A DNA stretch of 64,000 nucleotides, taken from contig NZ_CP040671.1 in assembly GCF_008386235.1 (NCBI RefSeq), positions 2,110,001 through 2,174,000 of the forward strand, written 5' to 3'. The DNA is from Thermosynechococcus sp. CL-1. Its GTDB lineage: Bacteria; Cyanobacteriota; Cyanobacteriia; Thermosynechococcales; Thermosynechococcaceae. The notes under the pieces are model-generated. The model was not told the origin of the DNA. It did not search any database and worked only from the letters and a program-made list of their open reading frames with translations. Within the stretch, counting starts at the first letter, position 1. Each line of letters begins with the position of its first letter. Positions 46,476 through 55,552 of the stretch are shown here, piece after piece. The position numbers and the translations under genes are program-made.

Positions 46476-46973
46476 TTAGACGGCAAGTGGATCCACACCC
46501 ATGGCGACCACTGCATTCCGCAGGACAGTAATCTGCTGACCAAAGTCAAGGGCTTTGATGGCTGCAAACACGCGATCGGCATCGCGGCTGAGGGTATAAC
46601 CGGGGGGCACAGGTACCACAAACCCCTGTTTCATCAGTTCTGCCAGTTGATACCAGAAGGCGAGCTTGGTGTTGGGGCTAAAGACACCGTAGGCACGGGT
46701 GAGAGGGGTGTCCACATTGGTCACCAAGTCGCGCATGAATTGAAGTTGATCATCAAAACTGAGTGCTTTGACCTGATTGAGCAGCCCTTCCGCCAGTTGT
46801 AGGCGAGCCGTACCGGGGGCGGCGGCTGTAATCGAACGACCCGTTTCTGTGTAGATAAACCACAGGAGTCCCAACTTGTCATCCACGCTCAGGCAGTTAA
46901 AGAGAGTGGTTACCTCTTGAACCGCTGTGGCTAGGGTGGTGGGATTGAAACGCGTATCGGTGGTGTAGGTCAT
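46476..46973 (-). CDS. HCP: N-terminal domain homologue of Orange Carotenoid Protein
   Basis: 165 residues covering the OCP N-terminal helical domain. TLFNCLSVDDKLGLLWFIYTETGRSITAAAPG and SPNTKLAFWYQLAELMKQGFVVPVPPGY and GQQITVLRNAVVAMG are close to OCP. The carotenoid-contact Tyr and Trp (Tyr44, Trp110 of OCP) and Arg155 are retained. HCPs bind a ketocarotenoid and quench phycobilisomes or singlet oxygen. It precedes CTDH, in the same order as the domains of OCP. Confidence 0.9.
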   Translation of the reverse strand: MTYTTDTRFNPTTLATAVQEVTTLFNCLSVDDKLGLLWFIYTETGRSITAAAPGTARLQLAEGLLNQVKALSFDDQLQFMRDLVTNVDTPLTRAYGVFSPNTKLAFWYQLAELMKQGFVVPVPPGYTLSRDADRVFAAIKALDFGQQITVLRNAVVAMGVDPLAV

Positions 46974-47266
46974 ATCGCTTCAGAGATGTTAAATGTCTAG
47001 TCTGTCGCTAGGGTTATCTCTGCCTCCTAGTCAACAGTATGTTACATATCTTCATAAAAAGCAACACAAGTTTATAAATACCGACAATAAATCTATCTTA
47101 TATGTTAATCAAATAGAATAAACTCAATACATTGTAGAGGGCTAAACCTAGGGACATGTCCTAGTTAATCCCGCTGTTGCCCTCTTGCGCAAAAAAGCAG
47201 TTAGCAACCTCCATGGCGGGTTGTTACAAATGTTAAGATTGCATCGGTTTTGGCAGGAACACTGCT
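46974..47266. other. Divergent upstream region of hcp and the glycosyltransferase gene
   Basis: 293 bases without a gene, AT-rich at 47040-47130. A perfect 10-bp palindrome GGACATGTCC lies at 47152-47161. A TAAGAT about 33 bases before the GTG of the glycosyltransferase may be its -10. No other structure recognised. Confidence 0.4.
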
Positions 47267-48364
47267 GTGGCTCGACCAACCCTCTACGTAGCAATCACCA
47301 ATCATGGCTTTGGTCATGTGGCGCGGACAACGGCGCTGGTGAATGCCATTCGCCGCCAAGTGCCTGATCTCTTGCCACTGATCGTGACGGCAGCTCCCTA
47401 TTGGTTGTTGCAGGCGAATCTGGAGGGGGAGTTTATTCATCGTCCCCGTGCCCTTGATCTGGGGGTCGTGCAAGCCGATAGTTTGCAAATGGATTTGCCC
47501 GCAACCCGTGCCAAGCTCTTGGAACTTCAGGCGGCAGCCCCTGAGTTGATCCACGCCGAGGCAGATTTTATTCAGCAAAATCGGGCACAGTTGGTGCTAG
47601 CGGATATTCCCCCTTTGGCGGTGGCGATCGCCCATGCAGCGGGGGTGCCCTGTTGGATGGTTAGTAACTTTGGCTGGGATTTTATCTATCGCTCCTTTGG
47701 CGATGACTTTAGCGAGATTGCGGATTGGGTGAGTAATCTTTATAGCGGGTGCGATCGCTTGTTTCAACTGCCCTTTGCCGAACCCCTCAATGCTTTTCCC
47801 CACAAAGAACCCGTGGGACTGACGGGAGCCGAACCGCGTTTTGAACCAGAGGAGTTGCGGCAGCGCCTTGGCCTCACCACTCCCCGCGATCGCACGGTTT
47901 TGTTGACCTTTGGCGGGTTGAGCCTGCAGGCCATTCCCTATGAAGCCCTCAAGGACTTTCCCGATTGGCAGTTTCTCACCTTCGATGGGGCTGCACCAGA
48001 GGATCTGCCAAACCTACTGAAGCTCTGTGGCCGTCAACTCCGCCCGCTGGATGTGATGCCTCTCTGTGGTCGAGTCGTGTCCAAGCCCGGCTATGGCACC
48101 TACGCGGAGGCCTGTCGCTTGGGGGTACCGGTGGCAACGATTCGTCGTGATGATTTTGCCGAGGGGCCAATTTTAGTGGCCGGATTGCAGGCTCATCACT
48201 ACCATCAGATCCTCAGTCATGAAGAATTTTTTGGTGGCCACTGGCACTTTTTGGCAGCGGAACCTCAGCCGCCTTTAGACCCCACACCGCTTGATCTTGA
48301 TGGCAATTCTAAGATCGCTACCGCTGTTGCTTATTATTTGAATCAACACAATTCCTATTCGTAG
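47267..48364 (+). CDS. MurG/GT28-like glycosyltransferase
   Basis: 365 residues from a GTG. The N-terminal domain has AITNHGFGHVARTTALVNAI with the GT-B glycine loop; the C-terminal domain has VLLTFGGLSL and RVVSKPGYGTYAEACRLGVPV, the donor-binding loop of MurG/MGT-type enzymes. The acceptor is unknown. It is followed 8 bp later by a TPR-glycosyltransferase gene and then a nucleotidase gene, so a shared polysaccharide or glycolipid pathway is likely. Confidence 0.8.
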   Translation: MARPTLYVAITNHGFGHVARTTALVNAIRRQVPDLLPLIVTAAPYWLLQANLEGEFIHRPRALDLGVVQADSLQMDLPATRAKLLELQAAAPELIHAEADFIQQNRAQLVLADIPPLAVAIAHAAGVPCWMVSNFGWDFIYRSFGDDFSEIADWVSNLYSGCDRLFQLPFAEPLNAFPHKEPVGLTGAEPRFEPEELRQRLGLTTPRDRTVLLTFGGLSLQAIPYEALKDFPDWQFLTFDGAAPEDLPNLLKLCGRQLRPLDVMPLCGRVVSKPGYGTYAEACRLGVPVATIRRDDFAEGPILVAGLQAHHYHQILSHEEFFGGHWHFLAAEPQPPLDPTPLDLDGNSKIATAVAYYLNQHNSYS

Positions 48365-48372
48365 CAATTGCC

Positions 48373-50247
48373 GTGGGTATCTTTGGATGGCAAACAGCCT
48401 CGCTTTTAAAAAAGGCTTGGCAGCTTTATCAGCAACAGCACTGGCGCAGGGCACAGCAGTTGGCTCGTCAAGTCATTGAACGTTCCCCGCAGCCAGAGGC
48501 CTACTATTTGTTGGGGGTGATTGCCGAGGAACGGGGGCAACCCCTTGGGGCGCAAGCGGCCTATGAACAGGCGATCGCCCTTGATCCGTGGCATGCTGCT
48601 GCCCACTATCGGCTGGCGATTGTTCTCCACGATCTGCTGTCGCAACCGGCCGCTGCTGTACCCCACTATCAACGCGCCCTTGAGGTGCAGCCAGAGTGGG
48701 TGGAAGCCCACAGCAACCTAGGGAATGCCTATTTGGACTTAGGGGAGATTGAGCGGGCGATCGCCTGCTATCAAAAAGCCCTTTCCCTGAATCCGGACTT
48801 ACCGACGACCCTGTATAACTTGGGACTGTGTCTGCACTCCCAAGGCAAACTTACAGAGGCCAGTGCCTGCTATGAACAGTCGCTGTATCTTAAACCCGGT
48901 CAAGCGGATGTCCACAACAATCTGGGCAGCGTTTATCTCGAACTCAAGAACTACAGGGCAGCGATTCGTCAATTTCAAGCTGCCCTCAGCGCCAATCCAG
49001 AACTATTGGCAGCGCACTACAATCTGGGCTATGCCCTCCATTTACAGGGCAACCTTGCAGCGGCCCGCGATCGCTATCAAGAGGTCTTGCTGCGGGAAAA
49101 TAAACATCCACAGGCACTCCTGCAACTGGGGCAAATTTGCCTCAGCGAAGCGGATTTTACGGGAGCCATCCGCTACTACCAACGCTGTCTTGACCTCAAC
49201 CCTTGCAACGGTTCTGCCCAAGCGGGCTTGGCCACAGCGCTTCTGGAAACAGGAAACCCAGAGGCGGCCCTCCACCACTTTCGCCAAGCCGTTGCCCTAG
49301 ACCCCAATGGGGCGGATGTGCGCCTCAACTTTGCCCTTGTCCTGCTCATGCTAGGACATTTTCAAGAGGGATGGGAGGAATACGAATGGCGCTGGCAACA
49401 ACCCACGGGCGGATTACGCACCTATGCGCAACCCCGTTGGCAAGGTCAATCCTTGGCGGGGAAAACCCTCTTTGTCTATAGTGAGCAGGGGCTAGGGGAT
49501 TGCATTCAGTTTGTGCGCTTACTGCCCTTGATGGCGCGGCGTGCCCAACGGCTCATTTTTGCTGCCTATCCGCCCTTGGTGCGCCTGTGTCAAACACTGC
49601 CGGGGATTGAAGTGATAAGCACCGAGGAGACGCCTCCCCCCTTTGATTGCCATACCCCCCTGCTGAGTCTGCCGCGCTACTTAGGCATTGATAAAGACCA
49701 CTTTCCTAAGTTCAAGCCCTATTTCCCTTTGCCCGCCCACCCACCCCACAGTATCTTTAATATCTCTAAACCTCGGATCGGTCTGGTTTGGGCCAGCCAT
49801 AGTCAAACACGCACAACGGCGCAGCGGTCTTGTCCCCTTGAGTATTTCCTACCCCTGCTGCGGGAATTTGAGGTGCAATGGTATAGCCTGCAAAAGGAGC
49901 GATCGCCAGCGGAAGCTGAACAGTTACAGGAGGTGGGGGTGATTGATTGCCAGCCCTATATGGGGGATTTTCTGGATACGGCGCTTTTGATCCAGCAGTT
50001 GGATGCTGTGGTAACAATTGATACGGCTGTGGCACACTTGGCGGGTGCCCTAGGGAAGCCCCTGTGGATCCTGTTGCCCTTTGTGGCGGATTGGCGGTGG
50101 CTCTGGCAGCGATCGCGATCGCCTTGGTATCCTTCGGCGCAGTTAATTCGCCAGCCCCAGCGGGGTGATTGGCAAGGGGCGATCGCCCAATTGCGGACTG
50201 CGCTTCAATCCCACTATCGGATGCTCAGCAATGGGATACCCAATTGA
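48373..50247 (+). CDS. TPR protein with C-terminal GT9/GT41-like domain
   Basis: 624 residues from a GTG. About nine tetratricopeptide repeats fill residues 10-330 (for example AHSNLGNAYLDLGEIERAIA and ADVHNNLGSVYLELKNYRAA). The C-terminal part (about 350-610) has VYSEQGLGDCIQFVRLLPLM and AVVTIDTAVAHLAGALGKPL, the pattern of bacterial TPR-linked glycosyltransferases related to O-GlcNAc transferase and GT9. The TPR part probably binds a protein or glycan acceptor. It overlaps the next gene by 17 bases. Confidence 0.82.
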   Translation: MGIFGWQTASLLKKAWQLYQQQHWRRAQQLARQVIERSPQPEAYYLLGVIAEERGQPLGAQAAYEQAIALDPWHAAAHYRLAIVLHDLLSQPAAAVPHYQRALEVQPEWVEAHSNLGNAYLDLGEIERAIACYQKALSLNPDLPTTLYNLGLCLHSQGKLTEASACYEQSLYLKPGQADVHNNLGSVYLELKNYRAAIRQFQAALSANPELLAAHYNLGYALHLQGNLAAARDRYQEVLLRENKHPQALLQLGQICLSEADFTGAIRYYQRCLDLNPCNGSAQAGLATALLETGNPEAALHHFRQAVALDPNGADVRLNFALVLLMLGHFQEGWEEYEWRWQQPTGGLRTYAQPRWQGQSLAGKTLFVYSEQGLGDCIQFVRLLPLMARRAQRLIFAAYPPLVRLCQTLPGIEVISTEETPPPFDCHTPLLSLPRYLGIDKDHFPKFKPYFPLPAHPPHSIFNISKPRIGLVWASHSQTRTTAQRSCPLEYFLPLLREFEVQWYSLQKERSPAEAEQLQEVGVIDCQPYMGDFLDTALLIQQLDAVVTIDTAVAHLAGALGKPLWILLPFVADWRWLWQRSRSPWYPSAQLIRQPQRGDWQGAIAQLRTALQSHYRMLSNGIPN

Positions 50248-51184
50248 GCAGAAATTAGTGATTGCAGTGGCCTCCAGTGCCCTCTTTGATTTGGGGGAGG
50301 CGGATGATGTCTTTCGCAATGAGGGGACCGAAAAGTACCGCCAATTTCAGCGGGAAAGGAAATACGATGTCTTGCCGAAGGGGGTGGCATTTCCCTTTAT
50401 TCGCCGCTTCTTAAATCTCAACCGTGCCTATCCCGAACAAGAGCCCGTGGAGGTCGTGCTTCTTTCGAGAAACGATCCCGATACCGGTCAGCGGGTCTTC
50501 TATTCAATTCAGCACTACGGTCTGAACATTACCCGCGCCGCATTTTTGGGCGGCAAATCCCCCCATCCCTACATTCCTGCCTTTAATGTGTCCCTATTTC
50601 TCTCGGCAAATGCCAAGGACGTGCAGCAGGCGATCGCGGCTGGGTATCCAGCGGGCATGGTGATTCGATCGCCCATTACCGATCAGGAAGAGGATGCCGA
50701 GTTGCGCATTGCCTTTGACTTTGATGGTGTGCTAGCGGATGATGAAGCGGAAGCCGTCTTTCGCCAAGGGGATCTCGAGCAATTTCAAGCCCATGAACTG
50801 CAAAAGGCCAACATTCCCCACAACCCAGGCCCCCTGAGTGACCTGTTTAGAAAACTGGCAGCCTTTCAACAGTTAGAGATGGCCAAAGAACAGCAGGATG
50901 CCAGCTATCGGCGGCTGTTACGGATTGCGATTGTGACGGCACGCAATATCCTTGCTAGTGAACGGGTGGTAACTACCCTCAATAGTTGGGGCGTCATGCC
51001 GGATGAAACCTTTTTCCTTGGCGGTATGGAGAAGGTACGGGTTCTCAAGGAACTCAAACCGCATATTTTCTTTGATGATCAACTGACTCATCTAGAATCA
51101 GCAGCGGGTTCGATTCCCTCAGTGCATGTCCCCTTTGGCGTGCGCAACTGTGACATTTGTGGCATTTATTATGGGCAGACCTGA
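50231..51184 (+). CDS. 5'-nucleotidase (NT5C1-type)
   Basis: 317 residues from the ATG at 50231. KLVIAVASSALFDLGEADDVF begins the family; LRIAFDFDGVLADDEAEAVF holds the DxDG phosphatase motif, and LRIAIVTARN and PHIFFDDQLTHLESAA the other HAD-type catalytic residues. Cytosolic 5'-nucleotidases of this group hydrolyse nucleoside monophosphates. It shares 16 bp with the convergent small-protein gene. Confidence 0.85.
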   Translation: MGYPIEQKLVIAVASSALFDLGEADDVFRNEGTEKYRQFQRERKYDVLPKGVAFPFIRRFLNLNRAYPEQEPVEVVLLSRNDPDTGQRVFYSIQHYGLNITRAAFLGGKSPHPYIPAFNVSLFLSANAKDVQQAIAAGYPAGMVIRSPITDQEEDAELRIAFDFDGVLADDEAEAVFRQGDLEQFQAHELQKANIPHNPGPLSDLFRKLAAFQQLEMAKEQQDASYRRLLRIAIVTARNILASERVVTTLNSWGVMPDETFFLGGMEKVRVLKELKPHIFFDDQLTHLESAAGSIPSVHVPFGVRNCDICGIYYGQT

Positions 51185-51486
51185 CGCCCATTCATCTGAA
51201 CAATGGAAACATCTAGCTCGCGATCATCAAGTTCAAGTTTGCCACTGGCAGTAACAACGCCGCCCACCCTAAGAACGCCATTGCGCAGGGCAGGTTTGCA
51301 GGCATCCGGTAGATCGAGCTTGTAGCGTTGGTTATTGGCCTCAATTAAGACTTCATCATCATCAACAACCGCCGTAATTTGACCCGTAAGCGTGGCGGGC
51401 ACCTCCTTACCAGCACGGCTGGCGATCGCTCCTGTGATCAACATTCCTGCCACTCCTAATGCCAATACCAACCAACGCAATCCCAT
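51169..51486 (-). CDS. Small exported OB-fold-like protein
   Basis: 105 residues from the ATG at 51486; a start five codons upstream is possible. MGLRWLVLALGVAGMLITGAIA is a signal peptide or membrane anchor. The rest is beta-rich (ATLTGQITAVVDDDEVLIEANNQRYKLDLP, in part) with two cysteines, resembling periplasmic OB-fold proteins of the YgiW/YdeI kind. Function unknown. Confidence 0.55.
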   Translation of the reverse strand: MGLRWLVLALGVAGMLITGAIASRAGKEVPATLTGQITAVVDDDEVLIEANNQRYKLDLPDACKPALRNGVLRVGGVVTASGKLELDDRELDVSIVQMNGRQVCP

Positions 51487-51889
51487 GGCACAAATCCTCA
51501 AGTAGAAGGTTTCCCAATAATTTGACTTTGACGAGCGATCGCCCCCAAGAGTTCAATTAAGTTTTCTCTGCCGACGGATCTATTCAAATTTCCTAAAGTC
51601 TGATTTTGGCGTTGAATCCCTCGGAGTCTCTCTATAGGAGGCTTTGAGTATTTTTAGTAGCTTTGTAGAAAATAATTTGACACCCCTCGCAGGGGATCCC
51701 TCGGAACAGGGGGCTGCAATCCGCTCAGGGAGAGGCTATATTAAAGATGCGCTTGCTTTCCTTCGCGGAAGTAAAATAAATGAAAATTGGTAAAGTACGC
51801 TAAAAATAAGCACAAAAAAAGGTCAGTGTCGTTGCCACCGACCCTTGAATAGATGAAGACGAGTTAAGTTTCTAGGAGTTTATTCCTCA
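51487..51889. other. Hairpin-rich intergenic stretch
   Basis: No gene seen. It contains two copies of ATCCCTCGGA exactly 80 bp apart (51616-51625 and 51696-51705), a perfect hairpin CCCCT/AGGGG with CGC loop (51683-51695) and a further TTCC/GGAA hairpin near 51760. TTGACA at 51677-51682 has no matching -10. A small RNA is possible but unproven. The right end holds a terminator for the next minus-strand gene. Confidence 0.4.
51814..51843 (-). terminator. Rho-independent terminator
   Basis: On the minus strand GGTCGGTG and CACTGACC form an 8-bp stem with a 7-base loop, followed by seven T. It ends the transcript of the small exported protein gene at 51890-52324. Confidence 0.82.
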
Positions 51890-52324
51890 TTAACGGGGAA
51901 CAACGGCAGGCTGCACTTGGATGCCCCATGAACTGAGCGTGCCTACATTACAGCCACCTTGCCGTCCAATCGCCCCAATTTGAATCGTGTGATTCCCCCG
52001 CTCCCAATTGCCACCAATGGGCAAAAAGGCTGAACGGTTGGGGCCAAGGAACTCCGTTTCGACCCGCTGTCCCTGACGATTGGTGGTGAAATATTTCACT
52101 TCCGAGCAGTGGGTAGCAGGCGCAGTGACTTGGAGGGCATAATCCCAATACGGACTTTCAGAGCGGAAGTTGTAACGCGCCATTTGATCGCAAACTTGGC
52201 CACTGCTGTTGCAGTTGACGATAATCGGTGGGTTTGCCTGTGCTGCCGTAGTAGCAACCACAACACCTGAAACCACAATACTGCTTAGGGTGATCAACCG
52301 ATGGGTGAAGGAGTGGAGAGACAT
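51890..52324 (-). CDS. Small exported protein, unknown
   Basis: 144 residues. The signal peptide (HRLITLSSIVVSGVVVATTAAQA) is likely cleaved after AQA. The mature part has four cysteines and a beta-rich look (YNFRSESPYWDYALQVTAP, NHTIQIGAIGRQGGCNVG). I do not recognise a family. It has its own terminator and a 135-bp gap to rpiA, so it is likely monocistronic. Confidence 0.6.
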   Translation of the reverse strand: MSLHSFTHRLITLSSIVVSGVVVATTAAQANPPIIVNCNSSGQVCDQMARYNFRSESPYWDYALQVTAPATHCSEVKYFTTNRQGQRVETEFLGPNRSAFLPIGGNWERGNHTIQIGAIGRQGGCNVGTLSSWGIQVQPAVVPR

Positions 52325-52459
52325 TGGAGGCTCCTATGGAGTGGATACCCCAATTATTGATGGCAATCCTGTCGCCGCCTGAGACCTCAATCACTGATGG
52401 GTTGAGAGATTGATCACCGGAAAGTAACTGTTGCTTCCTCGCAGGAAATGGAAAAACTG

Positions 52460-53167
52460 CTAGGCCATTTCACGCACACGGGGCTGGCCATCCACAATCT
52501 CACCAATGAGGATGACATCGGCCACGTTGACAAACAGGCCATTTTCGACAACGCCAGGGATGTTGTTCATCGTTTTCTCTAGTTCGGCGGGGTTAGAAAT
52601 GTCATCAAATTTGACATCAAGGACAAGGTTGCCTTGATCTGTCACCACTGGGCCATCTTTTTTCACCCCCATGCGCAGTTCAGGCTGCCCCCCAAGAGCT
52701 TGCAGGGCACGAGTGACGGGAGCCACGGCAAAGGGTAACACTTCCACGGGCACAGGGAAAGTGGCACCCAATTTCTGCACCAGTTTGCTGCTGTCCACCA
52801 CGACCAAGAACTGATCCGCAAGGGAGTCAACAATTTTTTCACGGGTATGAGCTGCCCCACCCCCCTTGATCAGGTTTTTGGCGGGATCCACTTCATCGGC
52901 ACCGTCAATGGCAATGTCTAATTTCTCCACATCATCGAGGGTGACTAGGGGAATGCCATACTTTTTAGCAAGGACAGAGGCCTGAAACGAGGTGGGCACA
53001 CCAGCGATGTTGCTCAGTTCTCCGTTGCGCAAGCGATCGCCCAAAAATTGGATGACAAAGGCGGTGGTTGACCCAGTGCCCAAGCCGACAATCATTCCAG
53101 ACTGCACGCGATCGGCAGCAGCTTTGGCAACAGCCTGCTTCATTTGCTTGACTGCATCATCACTCAT
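52460..53167 (-). CDS. rpiA: Ribose-5-phosphate isomerase A
   Basis: 235 residues. [16 protein letters not shown], the catalytic [19 protein letters not shown] and the C-terminal [18 protein letters not shown] are all present. It interconverts ribose-5-P and ribulose-5-P in the Calvin and pentose phosphate pathways. The shared 14-mer GAAAAGGGCTGTAA lies 52-65 bases upstream in the direction of the gene. Confidence 0.95.
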   Translation of the reverse strand: MSDDAVKQMKQAVAKAAADRVQSGMIVGLGTGSTTAFVIQFLGDRLRNGELSNIAGVPTSFQASVLAKKYGIPLVTLDDVEKLDIAIDGADEVDPAKNLIKGGGAAHTREKIVDSLADQFLVVVDSSKLVQKLGATFPVPVEVLPFAVAPVTRALQALGGQPELRMGVKKDGPVVTDQGNLVLDVKFDDISNPAELEKTMNNIPGVVENGLFVNVADVILIGEIVDGQPRVREMA

Positions 53168-53218
53168 GGGCGAATTCCCTCATTTTTTCCAAAAGCACCA
53201 TACCACAGCGGCCGCCCT

Positions 53219-53232
53219 TTACAGCCCTTTTC
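53219..53232 (-). promoter_or_regulatory. Shared 14-mer GAAAAGGGCTGTAA upstream of rpiA
   Basis: Exact copy, minus-strand orientation, reading toward rpiA. It lies in the 169-bp divergent region with the DUF1400 hydrolase gene. A weak TATGGT follows about 16 bases downstream. Confidence 0.55.
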
Positions 53233-53336
53233 AGAGAGTCGGAACCTAGGCCTCAGGCTGCCAGTCCTTGGAAATGAGTTGCAGGTGACGTTGCAAACAA
53301 CGATAATGCTAGTGATTAAGTGAGGGTATCTCAGGG

Positions 53337-54995
53337 ATGGCGATCGCGCGCGCAAGGAAAAAATGGCAGTGGTTCTCCCTGTTGGGCGCAGCAGCAACCG
53401 TTTGGGCACAGACGGGACTGGCGGCTGAACAAATTAGCCTTGTGTATCCGCCCTTTGGCACCTTCAACATCCAAGTGAGTGACCTTGCCAGCTTTGCCAA
53501 AACGGGTAATACCAGCCCAGAGCTAGGGTTTTTAATTCGGTTGCTCCCCAATGATCAACAGCCAAACCTGCGGGAGAGCTTAACCACCCGTATGGACCTA
53601 GCACCCACAACCGTTAGCCAGTTTGTCAACAGCCCCATCGGTCAAGCCTTTCTGGAGCGTATTGGCCAAGTCATTCGTGCAGATAATGATGTCAATGGTG
53701 GCCCAGCCCTTGGGGAAGCCCTGAAAACCGCCGCCAGTTCCCCCGCAGGCATTACCCTACTCTCAGTACTACAGGCCTTTCCCGGCAAGAGTGTTAAAGT
53801 CAATGGTGAACTCGGTCTGAAGGCAGTGGGTGCCTTTACCCGTGCCGTGAATCAAGAACAACGGGCGCAAGACTTTATCGAACGCTTGGCGCAACTCCAA
53901 CCAAGAACGCCACTGCCTGCCAGTAGCCTTAATCCTGCCCAAAAAGGACCCTTCCAGTGGCAAAAGCAAAAAATTGAATTTACTAATCCCAATCGCACCA
54001 CAGGCTCCATTCCCGCAGATCTCTATGTCCCCACAGGAATTACGGCGCCGGCCCCTCTCATTGTCATTTCCCACGGTTTAGCCTCAGACCGCACGACATT
54101 TGCCTACTTAGCAGAGCACTTGGCTAGTTATGGCCTAGCGGTTTTAGCAGTCACTCACCCCGGTTCCGATGCCAGCCGAATTAATAGTTTTCTCTCCGGG
54201 GCACCCCTCGACTACGAGAACTTGCCAAAGGATTGGGCACAGCGCCCCCTTGACTTGAAATTGGGGGTAGATGCTGTAGCGGCGTTAGTTCAGAAAAATC
54301 CAGCCCTGAAAATTGACACCAATAATGTGGGGCTATTTGGCCACTCCATGGGGGGCTTTACCGTACTGGCAGCGGCTGGGGGTACCGTTGACTGGAATGC
54401 AGTGAAACAACGCTGTCTAGCAGCCGCTAGGGATCTCTTTATCTTTAATATCTCAGTGCCCCTGCAATGTCGTAGTCTCGGTCTTGCCGATGGGCCCTCT
54501 ACACTGGCGGATCCACGGGTCAAGTCTGTGATTGCTGTCAATCCAGTGAGTAGTATCCTCATTGGCGAACGGGGCATGGCCAATATCAAGGTGCCCACGC
54601 TCATTGTTTCCAGTAGTCGGGATGTCTTTGCGCCCCCGTTAGAGGAGCAGATCTGGCCTTTTACATGGTTGCAGGCGCAGCCCAAGTATCTTGCCATGCT
54701 CGTGCCCGGTACCCACTTCTCAGCAGTGGGGGTCAGTGAAGCGGGAGTATTACCGGTTCCCAATGATCTCATTGGCCCGAACCCACAGTTGGCACAGCCC
54801 TTCTTTAAGGGGGTAAGCACTGCCTTCTTTGGTGTCTTTAATCAACAAAATGAGCAGTTGCGTCCCTTCTTGAGTCAAACCTTTGTCAATCAGGTGACCC
54901 AGCCCACTTTTCAAGCCTATTGGCTGGATCGCATCAATCCCCAGCAGTTGCAGGAGGTGCTCGCGGGGCGCATTGGCACTCAACCACGAAGATAA
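53337..54995 (+). CDS. Exported alpha/beta hydrolase with DUF1400 N-terminal domain
   Basis: 552 residues. A signal peptide (WQWFSLLGAAATVWAQTGLAA) is followed by a DUF1400-type region (about 30-165), then an alpha/beta hydrolase: ITAPAPLIVISHGLASDRT, the nucleophile elbow GHSMGG, and GTHFSAVG with the catalytic His. Substrates of this cyanobacterial family are unknown; lipase-like or chlorophyllase-like activity is possible. The 3' end overlaps pgsA by 16 bp. Confidence 0.82.
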   Translation: MAIARARKKWQWFSLLGAAATVWAQTGLAAEQISLVYPPFGTFNIQVSDLASFAKTGNTSPELGFLIRLLPNDQQPNLRESLTTRMDLAPTTVSQFVNSPIGQAFLERIGQVIRADNDVNGGPALGEALKTAASSPAGITLLSVLQAFPGKSVKVNGELGLKAVGAFTRAVNQEQRAQDFIERLAQLQPRTPLPASSLNPAQKGPFQWQKQKIEFTNPNRTTGSIPADLYVPTGITAPAPLIVISHGLASDRTTFAYLAEHLASYGLAVLAVTHPGSDASRINSFLSGAPLDYENLPKDWAQRPLDLKLGVDAVAALVQKNPALKIDTNNVGLFGHSMGGFTVLAAAGGTVDWNAVKQRCLAAARDLFIFNISVPLQCRSLGLADGPSTLADPRVKSVIAVNPVSSILIGERGMANIKVPTLIVSSSRDVFAPPLEEQIWPFTWLQAQPKYLAMLVPGTHFSAVGVSEAGVLPVPNDLIGPNPQLAQPFFKGVSTAFFGVFNQQNEQLRPFLSQTFVNQVTQPTFQAYWLDRINPQQLQEVLAGRIGTQPRR

Positions 54996-55495
54996 AGTGC
55001 CCCAGAAATCAGTGTGAGGGCGATCGCCCCCCCATAAACAATGAGAATTCCCCCCTGCCAACTGGGTGGTAAGGGAGCGAGAAGTAATGCCACGGCCATA
55101 ATCTGGCTAACGGTTTTGGCTTTGCCCCAAAGGTTTGCCCCCTGAATTTGAGATTGCTGCACCCGCCAACTGGCAATCCCGAGTTCCCGAAAGAGGATCA
55201 ACGCCACTGACCATGCGGGCACCTCTCCCCATTCAATGCACAGCAACAGGGGCACCAAGATTAGCAACTTATCCACGAGCGGATCCAGCACTTTACCCAG
55301 ATCCGTGACCTGATTAAAACGGCGGGCAATGTAGCCATCCAGCCAATCCGTCAGGGCTGCCACCAAAAATAAACCCACCCCCCACCAGCGATAGACCACT
55401 CCATGATTGAAGGAGAGCAAGCCTAGGATCACTGGCACAATCAACAGGCGAGCAAGGGTAATCGTAGTGGCGAGGTTCACAGGCATAGCACTCAT
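54980..55495 (-). CDS. pgsA: CDP-diacylglycerol-glycerol-3-phosphate 3-phosphatidyltransferase
   Basis: 171 residues; an ATG three codons later (55486) is equally possible. Several membrane helices with the CDP-alcohol phosphotransferase motif in LTDWLDGYIARRFNQVTDLG continuing KVLDPLVDK (DGxxARxxxxxxxxGxxxDxxxD). It makes phosphatidylglycerol phosphate, needed for thylakoid PG. A terminator separates it from glpX upstream. Confidence 0.88.
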   Translation of the reverse strand: MSAMPVNLATTITLARLLIVPVILGLLSFNHGVVYRWWGVGLFLVAALTDWLDGYIARRFNQVTDLGKVLDPLVDKLLILVPLLLCIEWGEVPAWSVALILFRELGIASWRVQQSQIQGANLWGKAKTVSQIMAVALLLAPLPPSWQGGILIVYGGAIALTLISGALYLRG

Positions 55496-55500
55496 GCAAA

Positions 55501-55527
55501 AGAAAACCCCCTCACGCAGAGGGAGTT
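55501..55527 (-). terminator. Rho-independent terminator of glpX
   Basis: On the minus strand AACTCCCTC and GAGGGGGTT form a 9-bp stem (one G-U) with a TGCGT loop, followed by TTCTTTT. It lies 26 bases past the glpX stop. Confidence 0.78.
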
Positions 55528-55552
55528 CATTATCTTTTATCGCAGTCAGTGC

